17,338 nt of DNA, taken from positions 1 to 17,338 of the forward strand of contig URNG01000067.1 of NCBI GenBank assembly GCA_900549295.1. Reading direction: 5' to 3'. Shown one piece after another: positions 6,940 to 13,564 of the stretch. Each line of letters begins with the position of its first letter. Within the stretch, counting starts at the first letter, position 1. The DNA is from an uncultured Rhodocyclaceae bacterium (GTDB lineage: Bacteria; Pseudomonadota; Gammaproteobacteria; Burkholderiales; Rhodocyclaceae). The position numbers and the translations under genes were made by a program. The notes beneath the pieces are model-generated. The model worked only from the letters and a program-made list of their open reading frames with translations, did no database searches and was not told the origin of the DNA.

Positions 6940-7694
6940 GCCGCTGGATCTGTGCTGCAAACCGCGCAGTCCGGGTCGCGCTTGAAGCGCACGCTACGCC
7001 ATTGCATGTCCAGGCTGTCGATCAGGAGTAAACGGCCATTCAGCGTTTCGCCGATGCCGGCGAGCAATTTGAGCGCTTCCGCAGCCTGCATGCTGCCGAC
7101 GATGCCGGTGAGCGGCGCGAATACGCCCATGGTCGCGCAGCGGGTTTCCTCGACGTCGGCAGCCTCCGGAAACAGGCAGTGGTAGCAGGGAGCCTCGGGC
7201 TGATGCAGGCCGTATACGCTGACCTGGCCGTCGAAGCGGATGGCCGCGCCGGAAACCAGAGGTTTCCTTTGCCGCACGCAGGCGCGGTTGATGGCGTGAC
7301 GGGTGGCGAAGTTGTCGGTGCAGTCGAGCACGACGTCGGCCTCGGCGGCAAGCTCAGAGAGACGCGCCGCGTTCAGGCGCTCGGCCAGCGGCACGACGTG
7401 CACCTCCGGGTTGATCTCGGCCAGGGCAGTTTGCCCGGACAGCGCCTTGTTCATGCCGATGCGGCTGTCGCGGTGCAGGATCTGGCGTTGCAGGTTGGTG
7501 AGGTCTACCGTGTCGTCGTCGGCCAGGGTGATCTGCCCGACGCCCGCCGCCGCCAGATAAAGCGCTGCCGGTGAGCCGAGGCCGCCGGCGCCGACGATGA
7601 GCACGCGGCCATCCAGAATGCGCTGCTGTCCTTCGACCCCCAGCGCATCGAGCAGGATGTGCCGGCTGTAGCGCAGGAGCTGCGTGTCGTCCAT
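6936..7694 (-). CDS. moeB: Molybdopterin-synthase adenylyltransferase MoeB (ThiF/HesA family)
   Basis: This E1-like enzyme adenylates the C-terminal glycine of a sulfur-carrier protein (MoaD for molybdopterin; ThiS-type carriers in related proteins). The 252-residue length fits MoeB. Visible are the N-terminal RYSRHILL (8-15), the ATP-binding glycine motif GAGGLGSP (35-42), DLTNLQRQILH (64-74), the Mg/ATP aspartate in DCTDNF (124-129), the zinc pairs Cys170/Cys173 and Cys243/Cys246, and Cys186 in the TRCATMGV loop. ThiF and MoeB cannot be fully separated by sequence and one protein may serve both pathways. It is last in the minus-strand block envC-ctpA-moeB, 6 nt after ctpA. There is no room for a terminator between it and convergent ribD. 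Confidence 0.9.
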   Translation of the reverse strand: MDDTQLLRYSRHILLDALGVEGQQRILDGRVLIVGAGGLGSPAALYLAAAGVGQITLADDDTVDLTNLQRQILHRDSRIGMNKALSGQTALAEINPEVHVVPLAERLNAARLSELAAEADVVLDCTDNFATRHAINRACVRQRKPLVSGAAIRFDGQVSVYGLHQPEAPCYHCLFPEAADVEETRCATMGVFAPLTGIVGSMQAAEALKLLAGIGETLNGRLLLIDSLDMQWRSVRFKRDPDCAVCSTDPAA

Positions 7695-7700
7695 GCCGTT

Positions 7701-9149
7701 TTACTGCTGCGGCCGCGCCCCCTGCATGATTTGCGTGGCCTTGAGGATGTTCAGCGCCTGCTGGAACTGGTAATCGTCCTTGCTGGCGTATTCCAGACGG
7801 GCGTGCGGCAGATCGTCCTCATCCTTGGCGTTCTTGCCCGCCTCCTTGTTGTCCTTCTCGCTCTTGGCGGACGGTTTGGCCGCAGCGGCGGGTTTGTTGT
7901 CCTTGCCGGCCTCGGCCTTGTCGTTTTTATCGCTCTTTTCGTTCTTGTCTTCCAGGTGCCGTTCCAGGTCGGCCTCGCGGATGCGGGTGCCGTTGCTGCC
8001 ATTGGCGGTTTCCTCGACGACGATGTCCGGCGTGATGCCCTTGGCCTGGATGGAGCGGCCCGAAGGCGTGAAGTAACGCGCCGTGGTCAGCTTGATGGCC
8101 GTGTTGTTGGGCAGCGGCAGCACGGATTGCACCGAACCCTTGCCGAAAGTCTGGGTGCCGATGACGGCGGCGCGCTTGTGATCCTGCAGCGCGCCGGCAA
8201 CGATTTCCGAGGCCGAGGCCGAGCCGCCATTGACCAACACCACCATCGGCACTTTCTTGACGCCGACCGGCAGTTTGGCGAGCGGGTCCTCACGCGTGCC
8301 GCGCAGGTAATCACCGGGGCGGGCAAGGAATTCCTGCTTGGCGTCCGGCGTGCGGCCGTCGGTGGAGACGACTTTGAGATCCGGCGGCAGGAAAGCGGAA
8401 GAGACACCGATGGCGCCATTGAGCAGGCCGCCCGGATCGTTGCGCAGATCCAGCACCAGACCCTTGAGGTCGCCTTCTTTGTACAGGCCGTTCAGATGCT
8501 TGGCCAGATCGGCAACCGTGGTTTCCTGGAACTGGGTGATGCGGACCCAGCCATAGCCGGGTTCGACGAGCTTCGATTTGACGCTCTGCACCTTGATGAC
8601 TTCACGCGTCAGCGTGAGTTCGATGGGTTTGCTTTCGCCCTTGCGCAAAATGCTCAGGCGGATCGACGTCTTGGGTTTGCCGCGCATTTTCTTCACCGCG
8701 TCGGACAGGCTCAAGCCTTTGACCAGGGTGTCGTCGAGCTTGAAAATGAGGTCGCCCGCCTTGACGCCAGCGCGGTAAGCCGGGGTGTCTTCGATCGGTG
8801 AAACCACTTTGACCAGGCCGTCTTCCATGCCGACTTCGATGCCCAGGCCGCCGAATTCGCCCTGCGTGCCGACCTGCAGATCCTTGAAGGAATCGGTGTC
8901 CAGATAGGCCGAATGCGGATCGAGGTTGGAGAGCATGCCGGAAATCGCGTTGGCGATCATTTTCTTGTCTTCGACCGGTTCGACATAGCCCTGCTTGATG
9001 GCGCTGTAGACTTCGGCAAAGGTGCGCAGATCGTCGATGGGCAGCTTGCTGGTCGCGTCTTTCTGGGCAAAGGCCGGTATCTGCAGGGTGATCAGCGCGC
9101 CGGCGACAAAGCCGCCCAAGGCGAGGCTCCAGGTTTTCAGTTTGCTCAT
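7701..9149 (-). CDS. ctpA: C-terminal processing peptidase, S41 family (CtpA/Prc-like)
   Basis: S41 proteases cut envelope proteins near their C-termini and in Gram-negatives control peptidoglycan hydrolases and lipoproteins. The 482-residue product starts with an uncleaved or cleavable hydrophobic segment (residues 8-28, ending PAFAQ), so it should act in the periplasm. A PDZ domain covers about 98-170 (GGLGIEVG, AGVKAGDLIFKLDD). The catalytic domain has Ser312 in GGSASASE and Lys337 in TFGKGS, 25 residues apart as in the classic Ser-Lys dyad, plus LDLRNDPGG at 233-241. After the catalytic domain a strongly charged Lys/Asp/Glu/Ala stretch (about 395-450) looks disordered and unusual. Its start overlaps the envC stop by 4 nt, so the two are coupled. 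Confidence 0.93.
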   Translation of the reverse strand: MSKLKTWSLALGGFVAGALITLQIPAFAQKDATSKLPIDDLRTFAEVYSAIKQGYVEPVEDKKMIANAISGMLSNLDPHSAYLDTDSFKDLQVGTQGEFGGLGIEVGMEDGLVKVVSPIEDTPAYRAGVKAGDLIFKLDDTLVKGLSLSDAVKKMRGKPKTSIRLSILRKGESKPIELTLTREVIKVQSVKSKLVEPGYGWVRITQFQETTVADLAKHLNGLYKEGDLKGLVLDLRNDPGGLLNGAIGVSSAFLPPDLKVVSTDGRTPDAKQEFLARPGDYLRGTREDPLAKLPVGVKKVPMVVLVNGGSASASEIVAGALQDHKRAAVIGTQTFGKGSVQSVLPLPNNTAIKLTTARYFTPSGRSIQAKGITPDIVVEETANGSNGTRIREADLERHLEDKNEKSDKNDKAEAGKDNKPAAAAKPSAKSEKDNKEAGKNAKDEDDLPHARLEYASKDDYQFQQALNILKATQIMQGARPQQ

Positions 9150-10480
9150 TTCAGCGTAGCCCAGGATAAGGGGTCGATTGGTTGGCCTTGACGGCGGATT
9201 TCAAAGTATAAACCGGATTCCGGGTTGCCCCCGGTATTGCCGACGCTGGCCACGGTATCGCCGCCCTGCACAGCCTGGCCGACCTGTTTGAGCAGCGCGT
9301 CGTTGTTGCCATAGATCGAGAGGTAGGCATCGCCGTGGTCGATGATGAGGAGGTTGCCAAAACCGCGCATCCATTCGGCAAAAACCACGCGCCCTTTGGC
9401 AATGGCCTTGACCGGGCTGCCGTTGGCAGTGCGGATGAATACCCCGCGCCACTGCCCGCCGCCTTCGCGCGCGCTGCCGAAGCGGCCGCTGACGGTGCCC
9501 TGGACGGGCAGGCGCAGTTTGCCCTTGAGCTTGGCGAAACTGCCGTCGCTGGGCACCGGTTCGTAGCGGTTCTCGGTTTCTCCGGCGGTTTTCTTCTCGC
9601 TGGCGGCAGGCGGCGGCGTCTTGCCTGCGGCAGCGGCTTTGCGCGCCGCTTCTTCCATCTGTTTGCGCCGCTGCGCTTCGGCGGCGCGTGCGGCGGCAGC
9701 CTGTTGCGCCAGAATGCGCGACAGGCGCTCGACCAACTGGCTCATGCGCTTTTCATCGCGCTGCAAGGCGCCGATTTCGCGGCGCTGGCTGCGGACTTTG
9801 TCGGAGATCTCCGCGTACAGGGACTTGTGCGCCTGCCGCTCTTTGTCGAGTTCGCCATGCTGCTTGCGCTGCTCGCTTTCGACTGCCGCGAGTTCGGCGC
9901 TGCGTTCGCGGGTTTGCGCGGCCAGGGCTTTCTTCTGCTGGATGGTCTGGCGGATTTCGCCCATCAATTCGCTGCGGGCGCTGGCGACAGCGGAAAGATA
10001 GTGGAGATCGCGCGCCAGCTGGTTGGGGTCGTCGCCGTTGAGCAATAGCTGCAGGGAGTCCGGGTCGCCGCGCAGGTACTGACGATAGAGGAGCCGTTCC
10101 AACTGAGTTTGCTGCTGGGTCAGCGTGTCGCCCAGGGAGCGCGACTGGTTTTCCAGTGCCCCCAGCTGTTGCTGCAGGTGGCCGCGCTGGCTGCCCAGAT
10201 CGTGCAGCTGGCGCTGCAGGCGGGAAATCTGGCGTTCGGATTCGCGCAGGCGGTCGGCGGCTTCGGCGCGCGAACCTTCGTTGCTGCTCAATTCCTTGCG
10301 CAAACTGTCGATACGCTGGCGCAGGCCATCGAGGTCGGCGCGCTTTTCAGCGACTTCGGGGGCGCTGGTGGATTTCTGCGCCCAGGCGGGGGATGTCGCG
10401 CAGGAGAGAAGCGGGAGCAGAAACAGCGCGAACGTCAGCGCCTGGATCCGGGCAGTCATGCGCTGATTGAAAAACGACAT
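9146..10480 (-). CDS. envC: Murein hydrolase activator EnvC, degenerate LytM/M23 domain
   Basis: EnvC activates periplasmic amidases at the division septum, under FtsEX control in E. coli. The 444-residue product has an N-terminal signal (to about residue 35, ending AWAQ), a long coiled coil rich in Gln, Arg and Glu (about 40-275), an Ala/Lys/Pro linker, and a C-terminal LytM domain from about 328. The zinc ligands of active M23 enzymes are missing: the HxxxD site reads RGVFI (345-349) and the HxH site reads GLYFE (423-427). It should therefore activate and not hydrolyse, as E. coli EnvC does. An inner ATG at residue 8 gives a shorter signal peptide and is possible. LLSC at about 23-26 resembles a weak lipobox, but the AWA signal-peptidase site fits better. 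Confidence 0.92.
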   Translation of the reverse strand: MSFFNQRMTARIQALTFALFLLPLLSCATSPAWAQKSTSAPEVAEKRADLDGLRQRIDSLRKELSSNEGSRAEAADRLRESERQISRLQRQLHDLGSQRGHLQQQLGALENQSRSLGDTLTQQQTQLERLLYRQYLRGDPDSLQLLLNGDDPNQLARDLHYLSAVASARSELMGEIRQTIQQKKALAAQTRERSAELAAVESEQRKQHGELDKERQAHKSLYAEISDKVRSQRREIGALQRDEKRMSQLVERLSRILAQQAAAARAAEAQRRKQMEEAARKAAAAGKTPPPAASEKKTAGETENRYEPVPSDGSFAKLKGKLRLPVQGTVSGRFGSAREGGGQWRGVFIRTANGSPVKAIAKGRVVFAEWMRGFGNLLIIDHGDAYLSIYGNNDALLKQVGQAVQGGDTVASVGNTGGNPESGLYFEIRRQGQPIDPLSWATLK

Positions 10481-10503
10481 GGGGAGAAGTCTACATTGGG
10501 CTC

Positions 10504-10530
10504 TTGTTATGGCAAGGCTTATTCTATAAT
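10504..10530 (+). promoter_or_regulatory. arsR promoter with perfect -10 and overlapping palindrome
   Basis: TATAAT at 10525-10530 is a perfect -10; upstream TTGTTA (10504-10509) is a moderate -35 with a short 15-bp spacer. An inverted repeat TTAT-TCT-ATAA (10519-10529) covers the -10, a typical place for an ArsR-family operator, so autoregulation is plausible. On the minus strand the same bases contain TAGAAT (10526-10521), a possible -10 toward envC with no clear -35. A direct repeat CAACC-N3-CAACC follows just downstream (10531-10543). Confidence 0.5.
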
Positions 10531-10560
10531 CAACCGTTCAACCGAAACGAGGTTTTCATT

Positions 10561-10878
10561 GTGCTTATTTCTTCCGTCAATCTGATCGACAAGCAGGAGC
10601 ATATCGAAACGGCAGCGCGCGCGCTCAAGGCGATCGCGCATCCCCTGCGCTTAAAGATTCTGTGTGTGGTCGGGGAGCAGGAGGCCTGTGTGCAGGATAT
10701 CGTCGATACCGTAGGCACCTCGCAAAGCAATATTTCCCAGCATCTCGCCATCCTGCGCGAAAAAGGGGTGCTGCTGACGCGCAAGGATGCGAATCGGGTT
10801 TTTTATCGGGTGGGCGATCAGCGCACCCTGCAGCTCATCGGCATGATGCGCGAAGTTTTTTGTGGAGTGGAGCCGTAA
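10561..10878 (+). CDS. ArsR/SmtB-family regulator, persulfide-sensor (YgaV/SqrR/BigR) type
   Basis: The 105-residue product is a single winged-helix domain with the recognition region VGTSQSNISQHLAILREKG (51-69) and wing KDANRVFYRV (75-84). Cys35, in the helix RLKILCVV, and Cys101, in the C-terminal FCGVEP, match the two cysteines that form the polysulfide bridge in SqrR/BigR and the corresponding positions in E. coli YgaV; Cys43 is extra. Metal-binding ArsR/SmtB signatures (CxC or ELCVCDL in the recognition helix region) are absent. The frame opens at a TTG at 10504, but that lies in the promoter; GTG at 10561 has GAGG at 10549-10552, 8 nt upstream, and gives the family N-terminus. The rhodanese gene follows after 3 nt, as rhodanese YgaP neighbours YgaV. 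Response to reactive sulfur is inferred. Confidence 0.85.
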   Translation: MLISSVNLIDKQEHIETAARALKAIAHPLRLKILCVVGEQEACVQDIVDTVGTSQSNISQHLAILREKGVLLTRKDANRVFYRVGDQRTLQLIGMMREVFCGVEP

Positions 10879-10881
10879 TCC

Positions 10882-11307
10882 ATGCCGATGGAGTTTGTGA
10901 ATCAGAATATCCTGTTGCTCGGGATCGTCGTCGTCAGTGGCCTGGGTCTGTTGTGGCCGCTTTTTTTCCGCTCGGTAGGCAAACCGGTCAATCCCGGCGA
11001 AGCGACTCTGCTCATCAACCGCGAAGATGCGCGCATCCTCGATGTGCGCGAGGCCAATGAAATGGCTGCCGGCAGCTTGCCCAATGCCCTGCACATTCCC
11101 GTCGGCCAGCTCGATGAGCGCCTGGGGGAGCTCGAATCCTGCAAGAACAAGCCGCTCATCGTCTGCTGCACGTCCGGCATGCGCTCGGGCCGTGCCTGCA
11201 CGACGCTGAAAAAAGCGGGTTTCGAGCAGCTTTACAACCTGAGCGGCGGCGTCGATGCCTGGGCTGCGGCCAATTATCCGCTCGTCAAGGGAGGCAGGAA
11301 GAAATGA
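10882..11307 (+). CDS. Membrane-anchored single-domain rhodanese
   Basis: Rhodaneses carry sulfane sulfur as a cysteine persulfide and pass it to acceptors such as cyanide or thiols. The 141-residue product has one N-terminal membrane segment (residues 10-29) followed by a rhodanese domain (about 35-135): ILDVREANEMAAGSLPNALHIPV and the active loop CTSGMRS with catalytic Cys96; Cys95 beside it could form a resolving pair. NLSGGVDAWAAANYP closes the domain. Lys and Arg soon after the segment favour a cytoplasm-facing domain by the positive-inside rule. GGAG at about 10869-10872 supports the ATG at 10882. It lies 3 nt after the ArsR gene and overlaps grxC by 4 nt, so sulfur transfer and thiol reduction are co-expressed. 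Confidence 0.9.
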   Translation: MPMEFVNQNILLLGIVVVSGLGLLWPLFFRSVGKPVNPGEATLLINREDARILDVREANEMAAGSLPNALHIPVGQLDERLGELESCKNKPLIVCCTSGMRSGRACTTLKKAGFEQLYNLSGGVDAWAAANYPLVKGGRKK

Positions 11308-11573
11308 CGCAAGCCGTGTTGATGTACACCACCGCCGTCTGTCCCTATTGCATTCGCGCCAAGCAGTTGCTGGCGGCGCGCGGCGTAACGCAGATCGAAG
11401 AGGTTCGCGTCGACCTGGAGCCCGAGCGGCGCGAGGAAATGATGCAGCGCACCGGACGGCGCACCGTGCCGCAGATTTATATCGGCGAGACGCACGTGGG
11501 GGGCTGCGATGACTTGATTGCCCTCGACTCCGCCGGCAAACTGCGCCCCTTGCTTGACGGCAAGGCTGAATGA
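11304..11573 (+). CDS. grxC: Glutaredoxin 3
   Basis: GrxC is a small cytoplasmic glutathione-dependent disulfide reductase and deglutathionylase. The 89-residue product has the dithiol active site CPYC (Cys13 and Cys16), the cis-proline segment RRTVPQIYIG, and the GGCDDL glutathione-binding turn, all standard for Grx3. It starts in an ATGA overlap with the rhodanese gene and is followed after 37 nt by secB. The grxC-secB-gpsA order is common in proteobacteria. The upstream rhodanese supplies a possible substrate, since glutaredoxins can reduce protein persulfides; that link is inference. Confidence 0.95.
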   Translation: MTQAVLMYTTAVCPYCIRAKQLLAARGVTQIEEVRVDLEPERREEMMQRTGRRTVPQIYIGETHVGGCDDLIALDSAGKLRPLLDGKAE

Positions 11574-11610
11574 TTTTTGCATAACATCTTGAATATAAAG
11601 AAAGAGACGC

Positions 11611-12090
11611 ATGGAACAGAACGAACAGAACGCCGCAGCTCAGGAAGCGCCGGTTTTTGGTATTGAAAAGCTTTATGTGCGCGATCTTTCGGTCGAAGTG
11701 CCGAATGCGCCGGAGGTTTTTCTCGAACAGGAGAATCCACAGGTCGAAATCGGCCTCAATACCAGCGGCCGTGGCGTGGCCGACGGGGTGTTCGAAGTCG
11801 TGCTGACGGTGACCGTAACCGCCAAACTGGCCGAAAAGACGGTGTTCCTGGTGGAAGTGGGCCAGGCTGGCATCTTCCGCATCCAGAACGTGCCGGAAGA
11901 GCAACTGGAAGCGCTCATCATGGTGGCCTGCGCCAACATCCTCTTCCCCTACGCCCGCGAGGCGGTGGCCGATTCCGTGACGCGGGCGGGCTTCCAGCCC
12001 ATCGTGCTGCAACCGGTCAATTTCGAGGCGATGTACATGCAGCGCCTGCAGGAAAGCCAGAACGCCGAAGGCAGCGATTCGCTGCAATGA
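11611..12090 (+). CDS. secB: Protein-export chaperone SecB
   Basis: SecB is a cytoplasmic homotetrameric chaperone that keeps preproteins unfolded and hands them to SecA. The 159-residue length is normal. Family features are FGIEKLYVRDLSVEVPNAPEVF (residues 16-37), the beta-strand run VFEVVLTVTVTAKLAEKTVFLVEV, and the C-terminal FPYAREAVADSVTRAGFQPIVLQPVNFEAMY. An AGAG-type ribosome-binding site precedes the ATG. The AT-rich 37-nt gap after grxC is the only real spacing inside the operon and might hold a secondary promoter, but I could not pair a convincing -35 and -10. Its stop overlaps the SH3-protein start (ATGA, 12087-12090). Confidence 0.95.
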   Translation: MEQNEQNAAAQEAPVFGIEKLYVRDLSVEVPNAPEVFLEQENPQVEIGLNTSGRGVADGVFEVVLTVTVTAKLAEKTVFLVEVGQAGIFRIQNVPEEQLEALIMVACANILFPYAREAVADSVTRAGFQPIVLQPVNFEAMYMQRLQESQNAEGSDSLQ

Positions 12091-12533
12091 AAGCGCTGCG
12101 CCTCTTCGCTGCGACCCTGGGCGCGCTCGCATTCGCCCCGCTCGCCGGGGCGGTGGATTACCGTTCGATCGGCGTGCCGGCGGCGGTGCTCTACGATGCG
12201 CCCTCGCAGCAGGCGAAAAAATTGTATCTGATCAAGGCACAGACGCCGGTCGAAGCGGTGGTGAAGCTCGACGGCTGGGTCAAGGTGCGCGATGCCGAAG
12301 GCACACTGGCCTGGATCGAAGCTCGGCAACTGGCTGCCCAGCGCACCGTGATCGTGACTGCGGCGCAAACTGCGCTGCGCCAGGATGCGCGCGACGATGC
12401 GCCGGTGCTTGCCGAATGTGGCAAATGGCTGGTTCTGGATTTCGTCGCCGCCGGCACGCCAGGCTGGGTGCAGGTCAAGCATCGCGATGGCGTGGCCGGT
12501 TTCGTCCGCGCCAATCAGATCTGGGGCTTATGA
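12087..12533 (+). CDS. Secreted protein with two SH3-like repeats
   Basis: The 148-residue product has an N-terminal signal peptide (residues 1-22, cleavage likely after AGA) and two bacterial SH3-like units. The first covers about 23-80 (VPAAVLYDAPSQQAKKLYLIKAQTPVEAVVKLDGWVKVRD) and the second about 86-148 (VIVTAAQTALRQDARDDAPVLAECGKW and GWVQVKHRDGVAGFVRANQIWGL). The repeated GWVKV/GWVQV plus Gly-Phe/Ala-Trp-Ile pattern supports duplication. Such domains often bind peptidoglycan or proteins in the periplasm; no enzyme domain is attached and the role is unknown. It overlaps secB upstream and gpsA downstream by 4 nt each, so all three are coupled. The second unit holds a single Cys in the mature protein. 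Confidence 0.8.
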   Translation: MKALRLFAATLGALAFAPLAGAVDYRSIGVPAAVLYDAPSQQAKKLYLIKAQTPVEAVVKLDGWVKVRDAEGTLAWIEARQLAAQRTVIVTAAQTALRQDARDDAPVLAECGKWLVLDFVAAGTPGWVQVKHRDGVAGFVRANQIWGL

Positions 12534-13519
12534 AACTCGCCATTTTGGGTGCTGGGGCCTGGGGCACGGCGCTGGCCATCGCTTTTGCCGAACGGAATGC
12601 GGTTACCCTGTGGTCGCGCGAAGCCGATGTGGCGGCAGATTTGCAGCAGCACCGGGAGAATCGCCGTTTCTTTCCGGGCTACCGCCTGCCGGAGTCAGTG
12701 CAGGTCGCCACCGATTTTGCGGCGGCCCTGGCGGGAGCCGATGTCGTTCTGATTGCCACGCCCATGGCCGGTTTGCGTTCGACGCTGGAGCACCTGCGCG
12801 CGCTGGATTGTCCGCTGCCCCTGTTGTGGGTATGCAAGGGTTTCGAGGCAGGCAGCGGCTTGCTGGCGCATCAGGTGGTGCGCGAGGTGTTGGGGCCGGA
12901 GCGCGTCTGCGGCGCGCTCTCCGGCCCGAGTTTTGCCGAAGAAGTCGCCGCCGGTCAGCCGACTGCGGTCGCGCTGGCGGCCAATCATCCCGAATTTGCG
13001 CGGCAGACGGCCAGCGCCTTGCACGGCAAACGTCTGCGTATCTACGCCAACGATGACTTGGTAGGCGTCGAAGTCGGTGGCGCCGTCAAGAATGTGCTGG
13101 CGATCGCCACCGGCGTTTGTGATGGCTTGGGCTTGGGCCTGAATGCGCGCGCGGCGCTGATGACGCGCGGCCTGGCGGAAATTGCCCGCCTTGGCGTGGC
13201 GCTGGGCGGGCAGCGCGAAACCTTTTTGGGCCTGGCCGGGATGGGCGATCTGGTGCTGACCTGCACCGGCGATCTGTCGCGTAACCGGCGAGTGGGCCTG
13301 GGGCTGGCCGAGGGCAAATCGCTGGCCACGATACTGGACGAATTGGGCCACGTGGCCGAAGGCGTTTATACCGCGCGCGAAACCGACCGGCTGGCTGCCA
13401 AACTGGGTGTGGACATGCCCATCAGCCGCGCCGTTGCCGCCGTGCTGGCCGGCGAGTTGACGGCCGGGGCGGCGCTGGAGCAATTGATGGCTCGCCAGGC
13501 CCGGGAAGAGATGGTTTGA
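12530..13519 (+). CDS. gpsA: NAD(P)-dependent glycerol-3-phosphate dehydrogenase
   Basis: GpsA reduces dihydroxyacetone phosphate to sn-glycerol 3-phosphate, the backbone of membrane phospholipids; it is cytoplasmic. The 329-residue product has the Rossmann motif GAGAWGTALA (7-16), the SGPSFAEEVAAGQPTA block, the catalytic Lys187 in GGAVKNVLAIATG, and GLAGMGDLVLTCTGDLSRNRRVG. The frame extends upstream into the SH3-protein gene, but the ATG at 12530 (ATGA overlap) places the dinucleotide-binding strand at the very N-terminus as in the family. It ends the plus-strand operon and is followed by a hairpin before convergent trmL. Confidence 0.95.
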   Translation: MKLAILGAGAWGTALAIAFAERNAVTLWSREADVAADLQQHRENRRFFPGYRLPESVQVATDFAAALAGADVVLIATPMAGLRSTLEHLRALDCPLPLLWVCKGFEAGSGLLAHQVVREVLGPERVCGALSGPSFAEEVAAGQPTAVALAANHPEFARQTASALHGKRLRIYANDDLVGVEVGGAVKNVLAIATGVCDGLGLGLNARAALMTRGLAEIARLGVALGGQRETFLGLAGMGDLVLTCTGDLSRNRRVGLGLAEGKSLATILDELGHVAEGVYTARETDRLAAKLGVDMPISRAVAAVLAGELTAGAALEQLMARQAREEMV

Positions 13520-13536
13520 GCGCCCGGTGCCGGTGC

Positions 13537-13564
13537 CAGAACCTTTTCAAAACCGGTTCTGTTT
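13537..13564 (+). terminator. Probable terminator of the arsR-gpsA operon
   Basis: CAGAACC (13537-13543) pairs with GGTTCTG (13555-13561) around an 11-nt loop, then TTT. The 7-bp stem is perfect but the T tract is short. On the minus strand the hairpin lies just past the trmL stop (13563-13565) but no T tract follows it there. Confidence 0.4.

Noticed and set aside
7801..7980. Possible sequence repeat or insertion in ctpA
   Set aside because: The Lys/Asp/Glu-rich coding stretch has recurring AAG/GAC-type codons but no exact DNA repeat unit; it stays in frame and is best seen as a disordered protein segment.
7659..8801. Plus-strand open frame of 380 codons opposite ctpA and the moeB start
   Set aside because: Hydrophobic low-complexity translation typical of antisense reading of an S41 protease gene; no family match seen.
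10504..10560. TTG start for the ArsR regulator with 19 more residues
   Set aside because: This stretch contains the TATAAT promoter box; the GTG at 10561 has a proper ribosome-binding site and matches the family N-terminus.
11554..11600. Possible secB promoter starting with TTGACG at 11554
   Set aside because: No -10 lies at 16-18 bp; the AT-rich candidates downstream are 20 or more bp away.
10651..12132. Minus-strand open frame of 493 codons opposite arsR-rhodanese-grxC-secB
   Set aside because: It crosses four well-supported genes and several intergenic signals; the product is His/Arg/Ala-rich without domain structure.
12695..13483. Minus-strand open frame opposite gpsA
   Set aside because: Antisense shadow of a clear dehydrogenase gene; Gln/His/Arg-rich translation without motifs.
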